From NCBI RefSeq assembly GCF_022458895.1, contig NZ_JAINFL010000002.1:744001-808000 (forward strand): DNA of 64,000 nucleotides, given 5' to 3'. The first letter of the stretch is position 1. Each line of letters opens with the position of its first letter. The stretch comes from Roseihalotalea indica. Lineage in GTDB: Bacteria > Bacteroidota > Bacteroidia > Cytophagales > Cyclobacteriaceae. Made by a program: the position numbers and the translations under genes. The notes beneath the pieces were generated by a model, which did not search any database, was not told the origin of the DNA, and saw only the letters and a list, made by a program, of their open reading frames with translations. Below, piece by piece: positions 17,540 to 25,223 of this stretch.

Positions 17540-18453
17540 CAATTCATGGAAATTTTATAGGCTACTATACGGTGATCGTTAAACGTAGGGACTAACAATA
17601 GATCTTGTCCGGGAATGTACCCAATATCAGCCGAGTTAATCTCCTGATCTTTGGTGTCTAGCAGTTTTTGCGTCTGGTTGTTCTTAGCATCCACGTAGTG
17701 TACCTCGCCCGACCAGGTAGACACAATATAGTTACCATCCTTGGTCTTAATGATGCCGTCAGCACTAGGGATATTTTCCAGCCATGCCTCCTGCACCTGC
17801 ATGCTGTCCAGGTCAATCGGGGCTAGAAACCCGCCCTCGGCTGAGGCCAGCAGCATCTGGTCATCTTCGGCTAGTAGTCCGTTGGGGCGTTCCAGGGATG
17901 CGTCCTCCATCCAGGTGCTTACCTGTCCGTTCTCCAACATATGAATTTTATCGGTTTCAGAATCAGATACATAAACCTGTCCATCGCCATTCACCGTAAT
18001 GTCATTCAGGAAGACCGCCCCTTCAATGGGGTATTTGTTGGCTATTTCAGCTCCTTCAATATCAATTTCTACAATCTCGTTTAAATCAGCCACATATAAC
18101 TTACCATCGAATATACCCATGCCTTTCGGGTCATTTAGTCCCTCTACCCATTTAAGGCTTTCTACTACCCCGTCAGGAGCCAGCACGCTAATAAAGCCGT
18201 CGCCGTCTTTGCTATCGGCAGTAAAGGTGCCAATATTGGCTACAAAGATCATATCGCTTTCGTCATCGTATAGTACCGATTCGGGAGTGCGCATGATGGT
18301 GTCAGTGGCCCATTCTTCTTCAATAGTTACGTTTATGCTTTGGGCAGAAGCATCAGATTGCATAGGTTCTTGCTGGGCCTCTTCGGTTTGGGTGCCAGAT
18401 CCGCCACAGGCAACTATAAATAGTATCAGGCTAAAAAACAGTAGGTATTTCAT
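17539..18453 (-). CDS. Lipoprotein, SMP-30/gluconolactonase-like beta-propeller
   Basis: Predicted lipoprotein of 304 residues with a lipobox ending at C16 (FIVAC) and an acidic, Ser/Gln-rich linker. The body is a propeller with repeated strands such as GDGFISVLAPDG, NDPKGMGIFDGKLYVADLNE, and VNGDGQVYVSDSETDKI. This resembles SMP-30/gluconolactonase and NHL propellers, some of which hydrolyse sugar lactones while others only bind ligands. I cannot verify the metal-site residues, so catalysis is uncertain. It is coupled to the following gene through a one-base TGATG overlap. The divergent SusC gene starts 257 bases away. Confidence 0.82.
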   Translation of the reverse strand: MKYLLFFSLILFIVACGGSGTQTEEAQQEPMQSDASAQSINVTIEEEWATDTIMRTPESVLYDDESDMIFVANIGTFTADSKDGDGFISVLAPDGVVESLKWVEGLNDPKGMGIFDGKLYVADLNEIVEIDIEGAEIANKYPIEGAVFLNDITVNGDGQVYVSDSETDKIHMLENGQVSTWMEDASLERPNGLLAEDDQMLLASAEGGFLAPIDLDSMQVQEAWLENIPSADGIIKTKDGNYIVSTWSGEVHYVDAKNNQTQKLLDTKDQEINSADIGYIPGQDLLLVPTFNDHRIVAYKISMN

Positions 18454-18607
18454 GGTAATAAGGTTAGGTATACTTTTGGTAAGTTATAAAGCTTTTTATC
18501 CGTTCGCAAAAAACAACGAAACCTTTTATGTGATGGTAAAGAAGGCCTGTAGATAATCTGGGTGGAGTGAAATGTTTAACCCGGCATTTATTATAAAGTT
18601 TGTTGGT

Positions 18608-18638
18608 ATTGCCAAATAATGCTTGCTTCATACTTCTG
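18608..18638 (+). promoter_or_regulatory. Possible promoter for the SusC/SusD operon
   Basis: ATTG (18608-18611) and TACTTCTG (18631-18638) are 19 bases apart; each differs by one base from the Bacteroidota TTTG / TAnnTTTG consensus. A start near 18645 would give a leader of about 65 bases. A second -7-like match, TACTTTTG, lies at 18471-18478 without a good partner. Confidence 0.3.
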
Positions 18639-18710
18639 TTTCGTTGTATTCTGAATCATCAGTCTCTATATTCACCCAATTATTTTTTCATAAGTTAAAC
18701 CGAAGAGTTT

Positions 18711-21710
18711 ATGTTCAAACCTACACCTGGGGGAAGTCACCGATCGGTGATTTGCTGGTGGATCGTGTGTTGTTTTGTAACAACAGCGACCTTCGCCCAA
18801 AACCAAACTTTTACTGTATCCGGCACGGTGACCGATCAGTTTGAAGAGCCGCTGATTGGCGCTACCGTTCGTCTGGAAAACCGTACACTTGGCACCATTA
18901 CCGACATTAATGGTGAGTACTCTCTGCAATTTTCGGGAGAACCTGGCACCTACAATGTAATCTTCAGTTTTGTAGGCTATGCTAGTACTACTGAAACTGT
19001 AGAACTTTCGGCTTCTGAGTCTAACGTCATCCTTAATCAAATACTAGACACCGACCTCATCGGGTTGAGCGAAGTCGTGGTGACGGGAACCTCGGTAGCA
19101 ACCAGTAAGAAACAACTGGGAAATGCCATCTCTACTGTTTCGGGGCAGGAACTGGCCCAGACAGGCGCGCAATCTGTAGACCAGGCACTCGCCGGAAAAA
19201 TATCCGGAGCGTTGATCCAGCAAAATACCGGTAACCCGGCCGGAGGAATTTCTATTCGTCTGCGGGGCGTAAGTACGCTGGCGGGTTCTTCAGACCCATT
19301 ATACATCGTGGATGGGGTTATTGTAAACAATAGCTCGGCTGAACTGGTAGACATCGGTGGGGCTTCTCAGAACCGGTTGTCGGATATTAATCCTAACGAC
19401 ATTGAGCGTATTGAGGTAATCAAGGGAGCAGCGGCGGCGGCTATCTACGGATCGCGAGCCAATAACGGGGTTGTGCAGATCTTCACCAAACGGGGTTCAC
19501 AGGGTAAGCCCCGCGTGACGGTGAGCACATCTTTGCGGGTAAATGAACTACGAAAAAAGATCGGGTATAATCAGGCTCCTTTCGCCTTTACAGAGCCTAC
19601 CAATTTAGCCAGTAACGAAATTAAAGAAGTCACCCGATATGATTACCAGGATGATATTTTTCGCACCGGCTATGGTACGGATAGCTATGTGAGTGTATCT
19701 GGCGGAAATGCTGACACCCGCTACTTTGTATCCGGTTCGTACTTTCTAAACCAGGGTATAGTAGAAAACTCAGATTATAAACGCTATAGCGCTCGCGCTC
19801 GGTTAGATCAGTCTCTGAGTGATTGGGCTTCCCTTTCATTTGGTGCCAATTACTCTTTAAGCCATAGTAATGATGTACCTAACGGGGGAATTGCAGCGGC
19901 CTATGGCGCCCTTACCGGTTTCAGCTTCTCCGACAACGTGACTGATCCTCACCCTGATCCGGCTACCGGTTTGTATCCTAACACTAATGCAAATGCCAAC
20001 CATCTGGAGGTAATTAATGAATATGAGTTTGCCAATGAGACCAATCGCTTTATTGGTGATATGCAGTTGAATCTTACTCCTGTTGAGGGGTTGGGTATTG
20101 ATTATGTGCTGGGAGTAGATACTTACAGCTCAACGGGTACGGCATTTATTCCGCAGCCTAATACCTCCAACTCTTATCCTAATGGGTTCTCTCGTCGGTC
20201 TGACCGGAGCTTCTTTCAGATGAACAACGACCTGACTATTCGCTACCAGTTTGACATTTCAGAGGCGATTGCCTCTACCACTGTGTTGGGAGGAACCGTA
20301 CAGTATGAGAAGATAGAGTCTATTGCTCTGGAAAGTACTGACCTGCCGCCTTTCGTAAAGACTGCTTCGGCCGGAACAGCCAATGCCCGAGGTGATTTTC
20401 GAGGAGAAACAGTGGTACAGGGAGCTTTCCTGCAACAAACATTTAATATTCAGGAAAAACTGTTCCTGACTGGCGCGATCCGCGTAGATGCTTCCTCGCT
20501 CTTTTCTGAAGAAGAACGTACCCAGTTTTACCCTAAAGTCAGTGGCTCGTACGTAGTGTCGGAGGAAGACTTCTTTCAGAATTCATCGCTGGGGTCAGTG
20601 TTGAGCCTACTGAAATTTCGCAGCTCTTACGGTGAGGCTGGTAACCTGACCGGTATTGGTACTTACGAGCGCTTCACCAATCTAAGCCCCGTCAGTATTG
20701 CCGGACTGACTGGGTTATTACCTTCTTCGCAACGAGGTACATTAGGCGTACGCCCTGAACGACAGAAAGAATTTGAGGCAGGAACGGACATTGCGTTGTT
20801 TAATAATCGATTAGGTTTCGAGTTTACCTACTATACCAAGCAGGTTGAAGATCTTTTGCTTAACCGCACCTTATCGCCTACTACGGGCTTTACCAATACA
20901 CGTCAGAATATAGGTACGTTAGACAACCAGGGAATAGAGCTACTGGTACGGGGAGTACCGATACAAAAAGAGGACCTAACCTGGTCGGTGACTGGTACGT
21001 TTAGCCGCAACCGCAATGAGGTGAATGGTATTGAAGAAGATTTTATTTTACTGGATGGCTCTTTCGGTCAATCAGCGGTGCTGAATGGTGAGCCGATTGG
21101 AGTTTTTTATACTACTTATTTAGCTCGTAATGCCGATGGTTCGCTACTACTGAATGCCAATGGATTGCCTCAGCAAGATCGCGTAGATCGGGATACCAAC
21201 GGGCAACCTACCGGAACGCTGGCCGAAAAAGTAATCGGCGATCCGAATCCATCTTACATTTGGTCACTTATTAATGAAGTAGGTTACCGTAACTTCAGCT
21301 TCCGCTTACAACTGGATGCCATTCAGGGATATGATGTGTTCAACTTCACCAACCGTCTGCTTTCCTTCTATCCTTTCGGAGGTGGCGAGCTGTACGAGCA
21401 GGAGCTGCGGGGTGAAGTGCCCAAAGGATACAATGCCGCTACTTTTAGTGCCTTTGATCGGCATATTGAAGATGGGTCATTTGTGAAAGTGCGAGAACTT
21501 TCGGCTACGTATCGGGTGCAACCAGCCTTCATGGGCAATGCCAGTCTGCAAATTAGTCTGATCGGGCGTAACCTGATCTCATTTGACAGCTACTCTGGCT
21601 GGGACCCTGAGACCAACGCTGCCGGTCAGAGCAACACCACCCGTGGATTTGACTTTAACGAGGTACCCATTCCTCGGACGTATTCACTAGGTATTTCGGC
21701 AACATTTTAA
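18711..21710 (+). CDS. SusC/RagA family TonB-linked outer membrane transporter
   Basis: Outer-membrane transporter of 999 residues. A signal peptide ends near TFAQN. A carboxypeptidase-regulatory-like domain follows (TVSGTVTDQFEEPLIGATVR; DINGEYSLQF), then the plug domain with VVVTGTSVATSKKQLG, the LYIVDGV motif and IERIEVIKGAAAAAIYGSRA, and a C-terminal barrel. This is the standard SusC arrangement. It forms an oligomer-import complex with the SusD-like lipoprotein coded nine bases downstream, powered by TonB. The substrate is unknown; the convergent GH16 gene suggests a beta-glucan. No dedicated anti-sigma or hybrid sensor gene lies beside it. Confidence 0.95.
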   Translation: MFKPTPGGSHRSVICWWIVCCFVTTATFAQNQTFTVSGTVTDQFEEPLIGATVRLENRTLGTITDINGEYSLQFSGEPGTYNVIFSFVGYASTTETVELSASESNVILNQILDTDLIGLSEVVVTGTSVATSKKQLGNAISTVSGQELAQTGAQSVDQALAGKISGALIQQNTGNPAGGISIRLRGVSTLAGSSDPLYIVDGVIVNNSSAELVDIGGASQNRLSDINPNDIERIEVIKGAAAAAIYGSRANNGVVQIFTKRGSQGKPRVTVSTSLRVNELRKKIGYNQAPFAFTEPTNLASNEIKEVTRYDYQDDIFRTGYGTDSYVSVSGGNADTRYFVSGSYFLNQGIVENSDYKRYSARARLDQSLSDWASLSFGANYSLSHSNDVPNGGIAAAYGALTGFSFSDNVTDPHPDPATGLYPNTNANANHLEVINEYEFANETNRFIGDMQLNLTPVEGLGIDYVLGVDTYSSTGTAFIPQPNTSNSYPNGFSRRSDRSFFQMNNDLTIRYQFDISEAIASTTVLGGTVQYEKIESIALESTDLPPFVKTASAGTANARGDFRGETVVQGAFLQQTFNIQEKLFLTGAIRVDASSLFSEEERTQFYPKVSGSYVVSEEDFFQNSSLGSVLSLLKFRSSYGEAGNLTGIGTYERFTNLSPVSIAGLTGLLPSSQRGTLGVRPERQKEFEAGTDIALFNNRLGFEFTYYTKQVEDLLLNRTLSPTTGFTNTRQNIGTLDNQGIELLVRGVPIQKEDLTWSVTGTFSRNRNEVNGIEEDFILLDGSFGQSAVLNGEPIGVFYTTYLARNADGSLLLNANGLPQQDRVDRDTNGQPTGTLAEKVIGDPNPSYIWSLINEVGYRNFSFRLQLDAIQGYDVFNFTNRLLSFYPFGGGELYEQELRGEVPKGYNAATFSAFDRHIEDGSFVKVRELSATYRVQPAFMGNASLQISLIGRNLISFDSYSGWDPETNAAGQSNTTRGFDFNEVPIPRTYSLGISATF

Positions 21711-21719
21711 GATAAGAAC

Positions 21720-23027
21720 ATGATACGTACTACATATATTATTTATTTCCTGACCGGACTCCTGCTATGGGTTTCAAGCTGTAGCATGGATATTCCGAAC
21801 CCAAACCAGGCCACCGACGAGGAAGCCCTCAGCAGCCAGCAAGGGCTGATTGCCCTTTCGGTAGGGATGCGAGTGAATTATTCTACCGACGCCCTGAGCC
21901 GGATCATTATCACGCCGGGAGTGACTTCTCGAGAATTAGGAGCTTACACTACCTTCGTAAATTACCTAAATCTGGAAGAGGGTGGTAATGCCATTCAGAA
22001 CGATAACTCCTGGACTAGCGGGCTGTGGTCTCGCCTGTATCGCATTGTGGGACTGGCTGAATCCATTTTGGAAAATAATACACCGGAAGTGGTTCCTGAT
22101 GCGGGTATCCGGGCTGGGTTGAATGCTCACGCCCTTTTCTTTAAAGCTGCGGCTCTGGGCCATATTATTCAGGCGTTTGAGCAGGCACCCATTACTACGA
22201 TGGAAGATGGCGAAGCCCCTTTTCTGGATCGAACGGCTGTACTGGAGGAAGTTACTCGCTTGTTGGAAGAAGCACTACAGCAACTGAGTGCCAATCCTCC
22301 TTCCGACGCTTTCTATCAGCAGATCGGTACTACGCTGGATTTGCCCAACATGATTCAGGCTTACCTAAGCCGCTACTATCTACAAGCGGGCGATTACCAA
22401 GCAGCCGTTGATGCCGCCAATGCAGTAGATCTGAGTTCAGTTTCGGAGTTTCCCTATGAGTCGGAGCAGCCCAACCCCATCTGGTCGTTGACGGTGAACA
22501 GCAACGATTTTCGTCCATTGGATAATTTCGGGTTGGAGGCAAGTCAGATACCTGCTGGAGATGGTCGCATTGATTTCTTTTTGGTACCTGCCGATACGTT
22601 CTCGGCGGCGCTGCAACTGCCCGTAGAAGATTTGAAAGGGTACTTTTCAGAACAAACGGCTTCTTTACCGGTCTACCTTACGGGAGAGGTACTGCTCAAT
22701 AAAGCCGAAGCCCAGGCCCGACTGGATCAACTACCTGCTGCCGTGACTACGCTGAATCAGGTACGCACCAAAACGAATGATCCTTTCGGAGTAAATGCTG
22801 ATCTTACTCCATATGCCGGAGCGGTTACCCAACCTGCTATTCTAGAGGATATCTATATAAACCGTGCGTTAGAACTATTTATGACTGGCCTTCGTCTGGA
22901 AGACAGTCGGCGGTTCAGCCGTCCCGGCCCCGAAGCTAGCAGTCCTAGCCGTACCCGTAACTTCTATCCTTACCCCGATACAGAGCGGGCTAATAACCCT
23001 AATACTCCCGGTGATCCGGCTGTCTAG
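21720..23027 (+). CDS. SusD/RagB family substrate-binding lipoprotein
   Basis: Surface lipoprotein of 435 residues with a lipobox ending at C21 (VSSC). It is alpha-helical with tetratricopeptide-like segments and carries late SusD motifs: LTGEVLLNKAEAQARL, then LEDIYINRALELFMTGLRLE and DSRRF. It caps the SusC channel and captures glycan or peptide ligands. It is translated nine bases after susC, and a clear terminator follows. The size is slightly below that of classical SusD, as in many marine Bacteroidota pairs. Confidence 0.93.
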   Translation: MIRTTYIIYFLTGLLLWVSSCSMDIPNPNQATDEEALSSQQGLIALSVGMRVNYSTDALSRIIITPGVTSRELGAYTTFVNYLNLEEGGNAIQNDNSWTSGLWSRLYRIVGLAESILENNTPEVVPDAGIRAGLNAHALFFKAAALGHIIQAFEQAPITTMEDGEAPFLDRTAVLEEVTRLLEEALQQLSANPPSDAFYQQIGTTLDLPNMIQAYLSRYYLQAGDYQAAVDAANAVDLSSVSEFPYESEQPNPIWSLTVNSNDFRPLDNFGLEASQIPAGDGRIDFFLVPADTFSAALQLPVEDLKGYFSEQTASLPVYLTGEVLLNKAEAQARLDQLPAAVTTLNQVRTKTNDPFGVNADLTPYAGAVTQPAILEDIYINRALELFMTGLRLEDSRRFSRPGPEASSPSRTRNFYPYPDTERANNPNTPGDPAV

Positions 23028-23057
23028 TGAAACAATTTATTTACTGGTGTATAGAAA

Positions 23058-23088
23058 GAAACCCCGGATGTCTATTTCGGGGTTTTTT
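23058..23088 (+). terminator. Rho-independent terminator after SusD
   Basis: The stem AAACCCCG / CGGGGTTT with an eleven-base loop is followed by a T-run. It sits about 30 bases after the SusD stop and before the convergent GH16 stop. Confidence 0.85.
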
Positions 23089-23119
23089 ATTTAAACTAAA
23101 ATGCCCAAATAGTAATCAA

Positions 23120-23977
23120 TCACTTATTCTGATACACTCTTACGTAATCGATGATGTATTTTCTGGGAAACTCGGTTGAGGACGGATCACCCCCATTGGT
23201 GCCGCCAACAGCCAGGTTGATGATGACGTAGTGCGGCTGTTTCATGGGGTTTTCAATCTCACCACGCTGGTTCACCGTTTTTTCCAGCTCAATGGTATTA
23301 AGCAACTGATCATCCACGTACAGCTTGATGGCTGTCTCATCCCAATCCATTCGCCAGGTATGAAACTGGTCGGCCCAGTTCGGGCTATTGAAACTTTCTA
23401 CGGGCTTTTTCAGATCGTCCCACCTGGTTTCTCCTTTCGGTCCTGCCCAGGCCGCATTGGCCAGGATCATGCCCCGGTAGTATTCCATGATGTCGATCTC
23501 TCCGCAGACCGGCCAGAAACCTTTTTCCCCCAGTGTCCAGAAAGCGGGCCACATGCCGGGGCTGGTGTCAATCTTGGCGCGCATCTCAAAGCGTCCGTAT
23601 TGCCAGCTATGTAGGCCTCGTGTCATCAGGCTGCTGGAGGTGTACTCGCTAAACTTCCGGTTCTTCGTCCAGTCGTCGCTATCGGGCTGGTAGTTGGGGT
23701 TGGGCTTGCGTTCTTTCCGGGCTTCAATAATTAGAAAACCATCCTGGCAAACGGCATTTTCGGGTTGATACCACTGGTCCTCCCGGTTTCTGGCAAAACC
23801 TTCTTCAAACGCCCAATTATCAGGATTTGGTGCTCCGTCCACATCAAATTCGTCCTGCCATACGAGTTGATAGGTGGAATCCATAGAGGGCAGGTTTGTT
23901 CGTTGGCGCGAAGGATTGTACTCGATCAGTAAATGAATAATAAGGCTAATGAAAGAAATTGATAAGGTAACGCTCAT
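23120..23977 (-). CDS. Glycoside hydrolase family 16, laminarinase-like
   Basis: Retaining endo-glycanase of 285 residues. The catalytic motif GEIDIMEYY places the nucleophile at E160, the helper at D162 and the acid/base at E165. The spacing (ExDxxE) is the beta-bulge type found in laminarinases and agarases. WPAFWTLG (143-150) and the C-terminal FPRKYIIDYVRVYQ fit beta-1,3-glucanases. The N-terminus holds a hydrophobic stretch that could be a signal peptide or anchor, without a clear cleavage site. It is convergent with the SusC/SusD pair and probably supplies oligosaccharides to it. Other GH16 substrates, such as agar or carrageenan, cannot be excluded. Confidence 0.9.
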   Translation of the reverse strand: MSVTLSISFISLIIHLLIEYNPSRQRTNLPSMDSTYQLVWQDEFDVDGAPNPDNWAFEEGFARNREDQWYQPENAVCQDGFLIIEARKERKPNPNYQPDSDDWTKNRKFSEYTSSSLMTRGLHSWQYGRFEMRAKIDTSPGMWPAFWTLGEKGFWPVCGEIDIMEYYRGMILANAAWAGPKGETRWDDLKKPVESFNSPNWADQFHTWRMDWDETAIKLYVDDQLLNTIELEKTVNQRGEIENPMKQPHYVIINLAVGGTNGGDPSSTEFPRKYIIDYVRVYQNK

Positions 23978-24053
23978 GAGTTGTAGTGCGGCTTATGGAA
24001 GAAACAGGGCAATTCAGCACCAAGCTATACTAAATAATGGCTGTTGAAGTCGG

Positions 24054-24989
24054 CTAGTAAAATGATAAAGGGTTTTTTGCCGGAATGTGGGTAACCTTTA
24101 TATCAGGCACATTTTTCTGGAGCCATTCGGCCATAAATTCCGAACCAGGTTCTTCACTGTCAATGTGGCCCATCACTACCAGCGATAGGTTTTCGCCTTT
24201 AATCCGGGCATCTCGCACGTACTCGGCGGTTTCCCATTCGGATATTTCTCCGCAAATCAATACATCGGGTTTCTCTTTACTGATCATCTCGATCTGCCTT
24301 TTCCCACCTGAGGCCCCTGGCATCAACAGCACTTTCTGGCAGGATTGAGAGAGATCGCCAATGTACCGCACCGTATCGATGCCCAGGCTTTCTTTAACGT
24401 GGTCGATTAAATCTTTTAAGCTCGTAGCCGGAATTTGGTAGCGGTTGCGTTCTTTAGGATTGTAGTATTCTTCCCAGCCCAGTTTTTTCACCACTCCGGT
24501 CTGGACGCCGTCCGGAAAGTGCGTATGGATATAATCATGGTTTCTCCATACCGCCATATTATTTTTCTTCAGCAACTCTGCTTTATACTGATAGACCTCA
24601 TCGCCTTTCAGCCAATTGGTATCATCTAAATGGTTGTAATAGGTGGGTTCATGGGCAATGATAAAATTAGCTTTCATCTCAATGGCTTGCTGGATAACAT
24701 CCAGGGTAGCGAACATGGAGGTGGCAATGCCGGTCACTTCTATATCCCGGTTTCCGGCCTTCAGCGTATCTACGGTTTGTTTGAATGGGCCTTCCGGAAT
24801 TTCAGCAATAAAAAGATCCATAACATCGCCCACTGTCATTGGGGCATTACTCGCCAGTGATGTGTTTGCCATACTTACAAATGGGGAAGAAAGAAAAGCG
24901 GCAGCCCCGGCAACTTTTCCCAAATCAGTTATAAACTTTCTTCTTTTAGGGGTTTGATGGAATAGCGGCAGGTTGTGTTTTGCGTTCAT
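24054..24989 (-). CDS. NIF3-family protein with twin-arginine signal
   Basis: Protein of 311 residues. The N-terminus has a Tat-like motif KRRKFIT (15-21), a small-residue hydrophobic core and a possible cleavage site near SMA. The rest fits the NIF3 dinuclear-metal family: IAHEPTYY (H113, E114) where typical members have HH, further histidines in HDYIHTHFPDG, and the late GHIDSEEPGSEF pair. Cytoplasmic NIF3 proteins are linked to GTP-cyclohydrolase-like or hydrolase activity without a settled function. Export would be unusual. It is 234 bases downstream of the S45 acylase gene on the same strand. Confidence 0.8.
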   Translation of the reverse strand: MNAKHNLPLFHQTPKRRKFITDLGKVAGAAAFLSSPFVSMANTSLASNAPMTVGDVMDLFIAEIPEGPFKQTVDTLKAGNRDIEVTGIATSMFATLDVIQQAIEMKANFIIAHEPTYYNHLDDTNWLKGDEVYQYKAELLKKNNMAVWRNHDYIHTHFPDGVQTGVVKKLGWEEYYNPKERNRYQIPATSLKDLIDHVKESLGIDTVRYIGDLSQSCQKVLLMPGASGGKRQIEMISKEKPDVLICGEISEWETAEYVRDARIKGENLSLVVMGHIDSEEPGSEFMAEWLQKNVPDIKVTHIPAKNPLSFY

Positions 24990-25223
24990 GTGTATTTAGG
25001 TTAAGGTTTGCCTGAAAAGCTAAAAAGATACGGTCAATGCGTATCTTTTCATAATTATTGCGAATCAAGGCTCGGCAGAAGAAGTATTGTTTGCGAGTTC
25101 ATTTTGGTCATTTTATCAGCTTTGGATTTAAACCCAAGGCTGAAAAACGTATTAAAGCTTATGTATTAAGTGAACTCTTGAGTGGCATAATTAGCCGATC
25201 CATGATAAGAGCAAGACTGCTGC

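Noticed and set aside
17999..18556. 185-codon rightward open frame opposite the SMP-30-like gene
   Set aside because: It is serine-rich with no motif or signal, and the opposite frame has a lipobox, a propeller pattern and a coupled neighbour.
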